DNA of 64,000 nucleotides, from positions 1,240,001-1,304,000 of the forward strand of contig NZ_CP036537.1 in NCBI RefSeq assembly GCF_021184025.1, written 5' to 3'. Shown here in pieces: positions 52,497-60,554 of the stretch. Made by a program: the position numbers and the translations under genes. How positions within the stretch are numbered: position 1 is the stretch's first letter; each line of letters starts with the position of its first letter. This stretch comes from Rhodopseudomonas boonkerdii (GTDB lineage: Bacteria; Pseudomonadota; Alphaproteobacteria; Rhizobiales; Xanthobacteraceae). The notes under the pieces are model-generated. The model searched no databases and had not been told where the DNA came from. It saw only the letters and a program-made list of their open reading frames with translations.

Positions 52497-52528
52497 ATTA
52501 ATTTTATTGACCGATCATTTAAATTAAT
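52497..52528. promoter_or_regulatory. 32-bp palindrome, candidate TetR operator
   Basis: ATTAATTTTATTGA and TCATTTAAATTAAT are inverted copies (12 of 14 positions) around CCGA. The central TTGACCGATCA resembles TetR-family operators. It covers the -35 box of the predicted cassette promoter, so binding would block transcription. Confidence 0.55.
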
Positions 52529-52535
52529 GTAGCAA
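52507..52535 (+). promoter_or_regulatory. Predicted promoter of the cassette
   Basis: TTGACC (52507-52512) and TAGCAA (52530-52535) are 17 bases apart in a notably AT-rich stretch, about 33-38 bases before the first start codon. It overlaps the palindrome at 52497-52528. Confidence 0.5.
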
Positions 52536-52567
52536 TCCCGTCACTGACGATCGAGTTTCAGAGAGGG

Positions 52568-53200
52568 ATGATGCAGGCACTGGTTCTCAGTTCGAGCCCC
52601 CGACGGAATGGCAATTCCGCCGCACTGGCGCAGGCCGTCAGGCAGGGGCTGGAGGAAGCCGGCCATGCGGTCAGGTTCGTTTATGCCGACGACGTTCTCG
52701 CCGCCTTTCTGAGGGATTGCCGGCAGTGCCGTCGGGACGATGGCGAATGCGCAATCGATGACGGTTTTCGCGCCGTGTTTTTCGACGGCTTTCTGCCTGC
52801 CGAAGGCTTCATCGTTGCGACGCCGATCTATTGGTACGGCGTGTCATCGCAGCTCAAGGCCTTCTTCGATCGCATGTTTTGTTACGTCGCGGCGTCGCAT
52901 CCGCAGTCGTCTTCGGTCGTGGAGCGGATGATGGGCAAACGGATCGGCCTGGTCCTGAGTTCGGAGGAGACGTTCCCGAACGTTCCCGCCGGGATCGTGC
53001 ATCAGCTTCAGGAATACAGCCGTTACACGCGCTCGACCTTCGTCGGGCATGTCCATGGCTACGGCAATGCGCGGAGCGATGTGGAGCGCGATCCCCATCA
53101 GCCGCTCGCGCGTGCCCGGCAATTCGGGCGGGAATTCTTCACGCGTCACGCCACCGATTACCAGATCGATACGCCCCGCGCGGGGCGCGTCTGGGGCTAG
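52568..53200 (+). CDS. NAD(P)H-dependent flavin reductase-like protein (flavodoxin fold)
   Basis: A 210-residue protein with the FMN-phosphate loop SSSPRRNGNSAALA (residues 8-21) and the isoalloxazine-side motif TPIYWYGVSSQLKAFFDR (85-102). Three cysteines (51, 54, 61) in DCRQCRRDDGEC are typical of a subgroup related to iron-sulfur flavoproteins, though one ligand short of a classical cluster motif. It may supply reduced flavin or reduce a small substrate. Two adjacent ATGs (52568 and 52571) are possible; the second is better spaced from GAGAGGG. First gene of the cassette. No flavin-dependent monooxygenase is within the cassette. Confidence 0.8.
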   Translation: MMQALVLSSSPRRNGNSAALAQAVRQGLEEAGHAVRFVYADDVLAAFLRDCRQCRRDDGECAIDDGFRAVFFDGFLPAEGFIVATPIYWYGVSSQLKAFFDRMFCYVAASHPQSSSVVERMMGKRIGLVLSSEETFPNVPAGIVHQLQEYSRYTRSTFVGHVHGYGNARSDVERDPHQPLARARQFGREFFTRHATDYQIDTPRAGRVWG

Positions 53201-53239
53201 TGCGTCGCGACACAAACAACGGATGAACAGGAGTTGATC

Positions 53240-54619
53240 ATGCACGGACACCAGGAAGCAGCCGACCTGCAGAAGAAACTGACCAGCCAGGGCGTCGAAT
53301 ATTGCTTCGCCAGCTATGTCGATATTCACGGAATATCGAAGACGAAATGCGTTCCGATCAGCCATCTGGAGGATATGGCGCGCGGCTCGGAGCTCTTTAC
53401 GGTCGGTGCGCTGGACGGCATGGGGTTGATCGGCCCGCAATTCGACGAATGTGCCGCCGTTCCGGATCTGGCGACCGCGACGATCCTGCCCTGGGACAAG
53501 CGATATTGCTGGTTTGCGTCCGACCTTCACTATCACGGCGAGCCCTATGCAAATAGCAGCCGCGTTATTCTCAAGAAGGCGCTGGAGAAGGCTGCATCGA
53601 AGAAACTTGCTTTCAATGTCGGCATCGAACCGGAATTTTACGTCTACCGGAAAATGTCCGACGGCTTTGCGCCCTTCCAGACCGAAGCCTTCCGGGGCAG
53701 CACGCCTGCCTATGATCTCGATCAGACGTTCCTTGCCACGCCTTTGCTGGAGCAGCTCACGCGCTATGTCGATGAACTGGGATGGGGACTCTACTCGTTC
53801 GATCAAGAGGGCGGGCACGGCCAGTTCGAGATCGATTTCGGTTATGCCGACGCGTTGACGACCGCTGATCGTCTGACGTTCTTCCGCTTCATGGTGAAAA
53901 ATGTCGTTCGTTCGTTCGGAGCCGTCGCCAGCTTCATGCCCAAGCCGTTCAGCAGCGATTTCCGCTCTGGTGCCCATCACAACATGTCGCTGATGGATAC
54001 GCGAACCAATGAAAATCTCTTCGATATCAAACGACGTCCAGTAGGCGAGCTTGCCCGCGGCTACGGACTCGAAGCAACCGACGAGGCCCTTCATTTCATC
54101 GGTGGACTGCTCGATCATGCGGAAGCGCTCTGCGCGGTGACGTGCCCCAGCTACAACTCCTACAAGGGACTGATCGCACGAGGAGACATGCCGGATATGT
54201 CATGGGCGCCCGTGCTGCAGGCCTATGGCAGTAACAACCGCTCGGCCATGCTGCGTCTTCCCATGAACCGGCCCTGCATCGAGAATCGCACGCCGGACAT
54301 GAGCGCCAATTTCTATCTGTCGACGGCACTGAGCCTCCACGCCGGGCTCTATGGTCTCGAAAACCGCGGCGATCCGGGCCGGCCTCTGAATGAAAACCTC
54401 TACCTCGAGGACAATCCCCGTTCGAAGGGCCGCAATCTGCGGCGCCTGCCGCGCACCTTGCTCGAAGCGACGGAGGCATTGGAAGCGAGCACGTTTGCCA
54501 GGGATGCTTTCGGCGAGGCCTTCGTCGATATTTTCGTGGCGCAAAAGAAGAAGGAATGGGAAGCCCAGTTCTATGCCGTCACGCCAACCGAGCGTGAGCA
54601 GTATCTGGCTTTCGTTTGA
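53240..54619 (+). CDS. Glutamine-synthetase-family ligase (GlnT/GmaS-like)
   Basis: A 459-residue member of the glutamine synthetase superfamily, closest in layout to rhizobial GlnT and gamma-glutamylmethylamide synthetase. These join glutamate to ammonia or a primary amine with ATP. Metal/substrate residues are visible: Glu130 and Glu132 (GIEPEF), Glu190 and Glu197 (FDQEGGHGQFEID), the FMPKPF loop (about 232-237), a His in SGAHHNMS and Arg in NNRSAMLRLP. The GNGCHAH motif of GlnT is altered to RSGAHHN, which hints at a substrate other than ammonia. ATG at 53240 has AGGAG eight bases upstream. Second gene of the cassette. Confidence 0.82.
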   Translation: MHGHQEAADLQKKLTSQGVEYCFASYVDIHGISKTKCVPISHLEDMARGSELFTVGALDGMGLIGPQFDECAAVPDLATATILPWDKRYCWFASDLHYHGEPYANSSRVILKKALEKAASKKLAFNVGIEPEFYVYRKMSDGFAPFQTEAFRGSTPAYDLDQTFLATPLLEQLTRYVDELGWGLYSFDQEGGHGQFEIDFGYADALTTADRLTFFRFMVKNVVRSFGAVASFMPKPFSSDFRSGAHHNMSLMDTRTNENLFDIKRRPVGELARGYGLEATDEALHFIGGLLDHAEALCAVTCPSYNSYKGLIARGDMPDMSWAPVLQAYGSNNRSAMLRLPMNRPCIENRTPDMSANFYLSTALSLHAGLYGLENRGDPGRPLNENLYLEDNPRSKGRNLRRLPRTLLEATEALEASTFARDAFGEAFVDIFVAQKKKEWEAQFYAVTPTEREQYLAFV

Positions 54620-54655
54620 GCGTGAGCGGGATGCTTTCGAACAAGGAGAGCGGAT

Positions 54656-55432
54656 ATGACGGCCTGGGCGCAATCGACGGGACCTCAATTGGGCAACTTG
54701 GTCCGCACTGCCGGACGCTCTCTGGCGGTCTTCCCGATCGGGGCGACCGAGCAGCACGGATCGCATCTCATGACCGGGACCGATACACTTCTGGTGGAAA
54801 CGGTCTGTCGTGAGGCGTGCCACCGATGCAATGTGCCGATGCTGCCGGCGCTTCCCTACGGCTGCTCCTATGGTCATACGCAGGCCTGGCCGGGCACCGT
54901 GTCGCTTTCGCCTGGAACGCTTGCAAAGGTTCTGTGCGAAGTCGCTCGCTGGGCGATCGACGGTACCGGCATCGATCGATTGCTCTTTGTCTCCGGTCAT
55001 GCCACGAACGCTCCGTCCATCGAAAGCGCCATTCTTCAGCTTCGTTATGAATATCCGCGCGTGCGCTTCGCGAATCGCGGGCTTTGGGAGATCTCGAATG
55101 AGGCCCACCGGATCTACACGAGCGATGGCGCGGACATCCACGCGAATGTAGCTGAAACATCGATGGTGCTGGCGATCGAGCCGCAGGGCGTTCAGATGGA
55201 TCGGGCGGAAGATGTCACGGATGTGACTGCCGGGCGGCTCTGGCGTTATGCAATGCCTGCGGTGACGGCGAATGGCGTGGTCGGGCGCCCTTCCGAAGCA
55301 ACGGCCGCCGCAGGGCGGCAGATGCTGGACCGGCTTGTGCAAGATCTGGAAACCGTGCTGGAGCAGGCCCAGGCCGAGACGTGGCCGCTGGTTCAATGCC
55401 CGCCTCATTCGGCGAAAGGTGATGCTGCATGA
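54656..55432 (+). CDS. Creatininase-family amidohydrolase
   Basis: A 258-residue protein of the creatinine-amidohydrolase fold. Metal ligands corresponding to Glu32 and His34 (GATEQHGSH), Asp43 (GTDTLL), His115 (SGHATN) and Glu167 (VAETS) are visible, with His162 nearby. True creatininase has GHYEN and EHGG; here the motifs read GHATN and IHANV, so it is unlikely to act on creatinine itself. Family members open cyclic amides or remove formyl groups. AAGGAGAG precedes the ATG, and its stop overlaps the TetR start as ATGA. Substrate inferred only as a small amide or cyclic ureide. Confidence 0.8.
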   Translation: MTAWAQSTGPQLGNLVRTAGRSLAVFPIGATEQHGSHLMTGTDTLLVETVCREACHRCNVPMLPALPYGCSYGHTQAWPGTVSLSPGTLAKVLCEVARWAIDGTGIDRLLFVSGHATNAPSIESAILQLRYEYPRVRFANRGLWEISNEAHRIYTSDGADIHANVAETSMVLAIEPQGVQMDRAEDVTDVTAGRLWRYAMPAVTANGVVGRPSEATAAAGRQMLDRLVQDLETVLEQAQAETWPLVQCPPHSAKGDAA

Positions 55433-56145
55433 CCGATAAAAAACGCATGGGCGCGAAGAAGCTCTCCCAAACCATAGCCGGGAGTCTCGATCAAAAATCG
55501 AGCGTGGTGGCCGATGAGGGCGCTCTTGCGGCGAAAGCTAAAGGCAAGCCTGCGCGAAAAGTGGGGCGGCCTCCGCTTGAGGTGCCGAACGAGGAGCGGC
55601 GCAATGCGATTGCCGCCGTTGCCTTGAAATTATTCTCGGAGTCCGGATTTTCCGCCGTTTCGACGAAGGAGTTGGGCGAGGCCGCCGGGGTCAATCCCGC
55701 ACTCATCTATTATTATTTTGCAGACAAGGATGATCTCTTTCAGTTTGTGGTCCGCAAGGCACTCGCAGACGCCTTGTCGGCTTACGAACGGATAAGGCGC
55801 ACGCAGAGCGGCGCCGACAGTCTGGAAGCCTGGCTATCCAGCAATCTCCTGCTCTTTGGAGAGATCACGCGCTTTCTCAAGATCGTGCTGGACTACGCCC
55901 ATTCAGGGCGTCGGTCGGCCCAGACGGACGAAGCGATATCGCGATTTTACTCCACGGAAGTCGAGCTTCTCGCGAACGCGCTGCTTCAGGATGGCAAACT
56001 CACGCGTCCGCAGGCCGCTGATCTGGCGTCCCTTGTATCGGTTTTCCTCGATGGCGTGATGGTGGCGCGCGTCGTCCGGCCAGAGATCGATTCGGAGCGG
56101 CTTGTTGGTTTGATGCGCGAGCTGCTCGGCCGGAAGAAAAAGTAA
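55429..56145 (+). CDS. TetR family transcriptional regulator
   Basis: A 238-residue repressor. A long Lys/Ala-rich tail (about 55 residues) precedes the helix-turn-helix (AVALKLFSESGFSAVSTKELGEAAGVNPALIYYYFADKDDLF, about 62-105), followed by the ligand-binding helices. The start overlaps the creatininase stop (ATGA), so it is made with the enzymes it presumably controls. The palindrome at 52497-52528 is a plausible operator. The inducer is probably the imported compound or a breakdown product. Confidence 0.88.
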   Translation: MTDKKRMGAKKLSQTIAGSLDQKSSVVADEGALAAKAKGKPARKVGRPPLEVPNEERRNAIAAVALKLFSESGFSAVSTKELGEAAGVNPALIYYYFADKDDLFQFVVRKALADALSAYERIRRTQSGADSLEAWLSSNLLLFGEITRFLKIVLDYAHSGRRSAQTDEAISRFYSTEVELLANALLQDGKLTRPQAADLASLVSVFLDGVMVARVVRPEIDSERLVGLMRELLGRKKK

Positions 56146-56243
56146 TCCAGGATACCGCAACAGAACCAAACATGCCTGCGTCATCCCGATGTTCTTTCGG
56201 AGCTGATGGAGCGGGAAGGTCAACCGATGAAAGGAGTTCCGTC

Positions 56244-57314
56244 ATGACGCAGGCCGCTCGACTCTTACTTGCCATAGCGATTGTTCTGTTGCCCCACCAC
56301 TCCGCCAGCGCCCAGGGCCCAAAGAAAGAATTCAAGGTGGCCTGGATCGTCTATGTCGGATTCATGCCATGGCCTTACGCGGTCGAGTCCGGCATTGCGG
56401 CGAAATGGTCGGACAAATACGGGATCAAGATCGATTTCACCCAAGTGAATGACTATGCCGAAGCGCTCAATCAATACACGGCGACACGCTATGACGCTGT
56501 GACTGCAACGAACATGGATGCACTCACCGTTCCATCGGGAAACGGTCTCGATACGACGGCTCTCATCGTCGGTGACCTCTCGAACGGAAACGATGCCGTT
56601 GTTCTGAAAAGCGGCAGCGGGGTGACTGATATCAAAGGGCTGCGCGTCAACCTGGTTGAGCTGTCAGTCTCCCACTATCTGCTTGCGCGTGCGCTTGAGA
56701 AAAACGGTTTGTCGGAACGCGACGTGACCGTCGTCAATACGTCCGATGCTGATATCGCCAGCGCATTTCACTCCGGCGAATCCCGAGCCGTGGTGACCTG
56801 GAATCCGCAGCTCGCAGACGTCAAGGCCGTCCGGGGCGCAAAGGTCGTGTTCGACTCCAGTCAAATCCCCGGCGAAATCATCGACGGTCTGTTCGCCAAT
56901 ACGGAGGTCCTCCGGGACAATCCTGCTTTTGGCAAGGCGCTCGCCGGCATCTGGTACGACGTCATGACGAATGTGCTCGACAAGGGCGACGTCGGTCAGC
57001 GTGCGCGCGAAGATATGGCGCGTCTCTCCGGGACAACAGCGGCTGAAATCGAACGCCAGCTTGCAACCACGCGCATGTTCGGGAGTGCTCAGGATGCCGT
57101 CGCATTCGTACGAAGCCCGGAACTTGTCACCACCATGGACCGGGTCCGTTCCTTTGCTTTCGACAAGGGGCTTCTGGGCGAGAAGGCCGCGGACAAGGAT
57201 GTTGTCGGGATCTCCTTCGACGGAGGCACTGTGTTGGGAAACCCCAAAAACGTGAAGCTGCGGTTCGACGCCAGTTATGCGCTGATGGCCGCCGAGGGTC
57301 GTCTGAAAGACTAG
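56244..57314 (+). CDS. ABC transporter substrate-binding protein, urea-carboxylase-associated type
   Basis: A 356-residue periplasmic protein. The signal peptide is probably cut after HHSASA near residue 24. The mature sequence, with WIVYVGFMPWPYAVESG near the start, DAVTATNMDALTVPSG, then LIVGDLSNGNDAVVL and VNLVELSVSHYLLARALEK, is the binding protein that usually lies beside urea (guanidine) carboxylase genes. It therefore probably binds a small nitrogen compound such as guanidine, urea or a related amide. ATG at 56244 has AAGGAG upstream; a 24-codon extension is rejected. First of three transporter genes; about 100 bases separate it from tetR. Confidence 0.85.
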   Translation: MTQAARLLLAIAIVLLPHHSASAQGPKKEFKVAWIVYVGFMPWPYAVESGIAAKWSDKYGIKIDFTQVNDYAEALNQYTATRYDAVTATNMDALTVPSGNGLDTTALIVGDLSNGNDAVVLKSGSGVTDIKGLRVNLVELSVSHYLLARALEKNGLSERDVTVVNTSDADIASAFHSGESRAVVTWNPQLADVKAVRGAKVVFDSSQIPGEIIDGLFANTEVLRDNPAFGKALAGIWYDVMTNVLDKGDVGQRAREDMARLSGTTAAEIERQLATTRMFGSAQDAVAFVRSPELVTTMDRVRSFAFDKGLLGEKAADKDVVGISFDGGTVLGNPKNVKLRFDASYALMAAEGRLKD

Positions 57315-57323
57315 GAGAGGCAG

Positions 57324-58172
57324 GTGGCACAGAGCATGTATCGGAGGCGGCGACGTTTCATGTCGATCGTTCCGCACCCGACCACTGGAGCGTTTCTTGC
57401 TTTGACGCCGTTCGCTCTTGTCGTTCTTTTCTACGTGGCGATGACGGGAGTTCACGCAACGGGCGCGGCGGGTAACAAGCTGTTGCCGACATTGGCAGAG
57501 ATGTTCGATGCGATGACGCGCTATGCATTCGTTCCAGAGAAGCGAACCGGGAAATTGCTCCTTTGGTCCGATACGGCGGCGAGTCTCACGCGTCTTGCAA
57601 TAGCGATGGCGATTGCCTCGTCGTCGGCGCTCATTCTGGGAATTGCCCTCGGAACCATTCCTGTGATCCGGTCCAGCTTCGGAGCTTTCATTGCGGCGCT
57701 GTCAATGATTCCGCCCATGGCCGTGCTGCCCATTCTGTTTCTGACCTTCGGCCTTGGCGAGGCATCCAAGATTGCGCTGATCACGATCGGCATCACGCCT
57801 TTTCTGGTCCGCGATCTATCCTTCATGTTGGCGGCCACGCCCCATGAGCAGATCATCAAGGCCCAGAGTCTTGGGGCATCGACTTTGCACTACATCCTTC
57901 GCATCGCTATTCCTCAGGCCCTGCCGCGTCTGATCGATGGGCTCAGGCTCGCGATCGGCCCGGCCTTTCTGTTCCTCATCTCTGCCGAGGCCATCGCATC
58001 CGAGGAAGGGCTGGGCTATCGGATATTCCTGGTTAGACGCTTCCTCGCGATGGATGTCATTTTGCCTTACGTCGTGTGGATCACGATCCTCGCCTTCGTG
58101 TTCGATCTGGTTCTGAAGTACGTCAGTGTCCGGCTGGCTCCCTGGAACGCTCAACGGGGAGGTTCGTCGTGA
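57324..58172 (+). CDS. ABC transporter permease of the cassette
   Basis: A 282-residue inner-membrane permease with about six helices. The ATPase-docking loop KAQSLGASTLHYILRIAIPQALPRL lies near residues 180-205. GTG at 57324 follows AGGAGAGG closely and begins nine bases after the binding-protein stop. The mid-protein ALSMIPPMAVLPILFLTFGLGEASKI is typical of the NitT/TauT and urea-carboxylase-associated permeases. Its stop overlaps the next start as GTGA. Confidence 0.85.
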   Translation: MAQSMYRRRRRFMSIVPHPTTGAFLALTPFALVVLFYVAMTGVHATGAAGNKLLPTLAEMFDAMTRYAFVPEKRTGKLLLWSDTAASLTRLAIAMAIASSSALILGIALGTIPVIRSSFGAFIAALSMIPPMAVLPILFLTFGLGEASKIALITIGITPFLVRDLSFMLAATPHEQIIKAQSLGASTLHYILRIAIPQALPRLIDGLRLAIGPAFLFLISAEAIASEEGLGYRIFLVRRFLAMDVILPYVVWITILAFVFDLVLKYVSVRLAPWNAQRGGSS

Positions 58173-58948
58173 CCGCGATAACAGTCCGAAACCTTTGGAA
58201 AGAATACGGTGACCGGATCATTCTGGAGCGCGTGAATCTCGACATCGTTTCCGGCGCATTTGTTTCTCTGGTCGGCCCCTCGGGGTGCGGGAAGAGCACT
58301 TTCCTTCGCATGCTCATGGGGCAGGAAAGGCCAACGAAGGGGCAGATCCTGCTCGGTGGACAAGATCTCCCCTGCGAGCCTGACGCCGATCGTGGTGTCG
58401 TATTTCAGCGCTATTCGGTCTTTCAGCACCTGACGGTCCTGGAGAACGTTCTTTTGCCGTTCGAGCTGGAGCAAAGCCGTTGGCTTGGCCGTCTGTTTGG
58501 CGCCGCGAAACAGACGGCCCGGGCGAAAGCCCTGGCACTGCTCGAAGGAGTGGGATTGGCTCAGCACTGTTCGCAGTATCCCGGCGCGCTATCGGGCGGC
58601 ATGCAGCAACGGCTGGCATTGGTGCAGGCGGTTGCGCGGCAGCCGAAAGTTCTTCTTCTCGATGAGCCGTTCGGCGCACTTGATCCGGGAACGCGGCTCA
58701 GCATGCATGAATTGATGCGTGGGATTTGGGCCGAGAGCGGCATGACGATCTTGATGGTGACCCATGATCTCAAGGAGGCGTTTGCATTAGGTACGCGGGT
58801 GATTGCCTTCGACCGTGTACGCCGGGATCCTCATGCACCCGAGCGTTACGGCGCGACAGCCACATACGACCTCATCCCTGATCGCCTGTCGCAAATGGAG
58901 AGGGGCGTCGTCGCGCATTCGCATATGTCTGCGATATCTGCGAGATAA
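58169..58948 (+). CDS. ABC transporter ATP-binding protein of the cassette
   Basis: A 259-residue ATPase. Walker A GPSGCGKST (about residue 36), Q-loop FQRYSVFQHL, signature LSGGMQQRLA, Walker B VLLLDEPFGALD and switch His in VTHDLKEA are present. The tail FDRVRRDPHAPERYGATATYDL is of the kind seen in urea-carboxylase-associated transporters. GTG at 58169 has GGGGAGG upstream and overlaps the permease stop. It is the last gene of the cassette; the right direct repeat begins 66 bases later. Confidence 0.85.
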   Translation: MTAITVRNLWKEYGDRIILERVNLDIVSGAFVSLVGPSGCGKSTFLRMLMGQERPTKGQILLGGQDLPCEPDADRGVVFQRYSVFQHLTVLENVLLPFELEQSRWLGRLFGAAKQTARAKALALLEGVGLAQHCSQYPGALSGGMQQRLALVQAVARQPKVLLLDEPFGALDPGTRLSMHELMRGIWAESGMTILMVTHDLKEAFALGTRVIAFDRVRRDPHAPERYGATATYDLIPDRLSQMERGVVAHSHMSAISAR

Positions 58949-59013
58949 TCGGACAGGCTCAGGTCCGGTGCGGATCGCAACACGTCGATCGTCGGAAAGC
59001 GGGAGCCCGGGAC

Positions 59014-59133
59014 GCATGGTTCGAGACGCGCGCCAAGTGGCGCGCTCCTCACCATGAGGGTGGAGTGTGGGGCCTGAAAGAGCGCGTGGCTAATGCGTCC
59101 GCGCCAGGCAGAACGCCACCACCTGCTCCAGCG
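59014..59133. repeat. Right 120-bp direct repeat bounding the cassette
   Basis: Matches 52223-52342 at 118 of 120 positions. It includes half of a family A palindrome and the 3' end of the intact ispB gene. Confidence 0.92.
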
Positions 59134-60100
59134 CCGTCTTCATCGGCGAGGACGGAAACAGCGCCAGCGCATCGACGGCCATGGCGCCGTAATGCTGCGC
59201 GCGGCTCATGGTGTCTTCCAGCGCGCGGTGCTTGGTCATCAGCCCGATGGCGTGATCGAGATCGGTGTCTTCGATCTCGCCGCGCTCCAGCGCCTTGATC
59301 CAGAACGCGCGCTCGGCGTCGTTGCCGCGGCGGAAGGCGAGCACCACGGGCAGCGTGATCTTGCCCTCGCGGAAGTCATCGCCGACATTCTTGCCGAGCT
59401 TGGCGGCCTTGCCGCCGTAGTCGAGCACGTCATCGACGAGCTGGAAGGCGATGCCGAGATTCATGCCCACCGAGCGGCAGGCGGTCTGCTCGGCCTTCGG
59501 CCGGTTGGCGATCACCGGCCCGACTTCGCAGGCGGCGGCAAACAGTTCGGCGGTCTTGCCGCGGATGACGGCGAGATATTCGTCTTCGGTGGTGGCGGTG
59601 TTCTTGGCGGCGGCGAGCTGCATCACTTCGCCTTCGGCGATGGTGGCGGCAGCCGACGACAGAATATCGAGTGCGCGCAGCGAGCCGACCTCGACCATCA
59701 TGCGGAAGGCTTGTCCCAGCAGGAAGTCGCCGACGAGAACGCTGGCCTCGTTGCCCCAGAGCATGCGTGCCGACAGCTTGCCGCGGCGCAGTTCGCTCTG
59801 GTCGACCACGTCGTCATGCAGCAGCGTTGCGGTGTGCATGAACTCGACCGCAGCGGCGAGCTTGATGTGGCCGTCGCCGGTGTAGCCGGTCAGGTTGGCC
59901 ATTGCGAGGGTCAGCATCGGGCGCAGGCGCTTGCCACCCGAGGAAATCAGGTGGTTGGCGACTTCGGGGATCATGGTGACGTCGGAGCCGGTGCGGGACA
60001 GGATGGTCGCGTTCACGCGCTCCATGTCGCCGGCAACGAGGCTGACGAGTTGATCGATCGACGCTGTCGCGTGACTTTCGAAGGGAACAATCACCGCCAC
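59090..60100 (-). CDS. ispB: Octaprenyl/polyprenyl diphosphate synthase
   Basis: A 336-residue trans-prenyltransferase that builds the long isoprenoid side chain of ubiquinone from isopentenyl diphosphate. The two Asp-rich Mg sites are intact: LLHDDVVD (Asp96, 97, 100) and LVDDVLD (Asp223, 224, 227), with GGKRLRP at 55-61. Length is normal. Its last 44 bases are duplicated in the remnant at 52299-52379, so this is the functional copy. It is divergent from the DUF2007 gene. Confidence 0.92.
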   Translation of the reverse strand: MAVIVPFESHATASIDQLVSLVAGDMERVNATILSRTGSDVTMIPEVANHLISSGGKRLRPMLTLAMANLTGYTGDGHIKLAAAVEFMHTATLLHDDVVDQSELRRGKLSARMLWGNEASVLVGDFLLGQAFRMMVEVGSLRALDILSSAAATIAEGEVMQLAAAKNTATTEDEYLAVIRGKTAELFAAACEVGPVIANRPKAEQTACRSVGMNLGIAFQLVDDVLDYGGKAAKLGKNVGDDFREGKITLPVVLAFRRGNDAERAFWIKALERGEIEDTDLDHAIGLMTKHRALEDTMSRAQHYGAMAVDALALFPSSPMKTALEQVVAFCLARTH

Positions 60101-60323
60101 GCTATAGTCTCCGAATTCTGAGGTCGCTGCGCAGCCGGCCGTGGCCGGCCAGCATGCAGGCCCTGATAGGCCGAATTCGCGCGAAAATCATGTAAATTCA
60201 TGCGCGGGCTGGGCCGGTTAGACAATATGTCCGCAGAATAGGAACTGCGCCGGGACGCGGCAAGGGCTAGGGAACCCGAGCCAAATCCAGATATACCGGC
60301 CATGAACGGAGAATGGTGGTCAA

Positions 60324-60554
60324 TTGCGCGAAATCATGCGGACAAACGACATGGTGCTGGTCTCTGCGGTGGGCGCATTGCTCGACGGCGCCAATATCCA
60401 TCATCTGTTGCTGGATCAGAATATGAGTGTGCTGGAAGGCTCTCTCGGGATCATTCCGCGCCGGATTCTCGTGCATGAGGATGATGTCAGGCAGGCCCGC
60501 GCGCTTCTGACCGAGGCCGGGCTCGCGCATGAATTGCGCGCCGAGGGCGAGTGA
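60324..60554 (+). CDS. DUF2007 family small protein
   Basis: A 76-residue protein with a ferredoxin-like alpha/beta pattern: MVLVSAVGALLDGANIHHLLLDQN then GIIPRRILVHEDDVRQARALL. The DUF2007 domain resembles regulatory ACT-like or signal-transducing folds; function unknown. The TTG at 60324 is used because GGTGGT lies upstream and related proteins begin with similar residues; an ATG four codons later is the alternative. Its stop overlaps the next start (TGATG), so it is coupled to the methyltransferase. Confidence 0.78.
   Translation: MREIMRTNDMVLVSAVGALLDGANIHHLLLDQNMSVLEGSLGIIPRRILVHEDDVRQARALLTEAGLAHELRAEGE

Larger units (their letters stand above)
52380..59013. other. Putative inserted nitrogen-compound utilisation cassette
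   Basis: Seven same-strand genes (flavin reductase-like, GS-like ligase, creatininase-like, TetR, ABC binding protein, permease, ATPase) are bounded by the two 120-bp repeats. The left boundary carries a broken ispB end and the right boundary the intact gene. Flanking genes on both sides are of ordinary type for the group. No integrase, transposase or tRNA target is present, so the mechanism of gain is unknown. 52380-52496 itself holds no gene that I recognise. Confidence 0.6.

Noticed and set aside
56146..56243. Possible guanidine riboswitch ahead of the urea/guanidine-type transporter
   Set aside because: I looked for the paired ACGR-loop hairpins of mini-ykkC and the conserved blocks of ykkC and found neither here nor upstream of 52568.
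58957..59010. Weak similarity between 52440-52475 and 58957-59010 (both contain CGATCGTCGG-AAG)
   Set aside because: The match is short and patchy; it could be chance and does not clearly define element ends.
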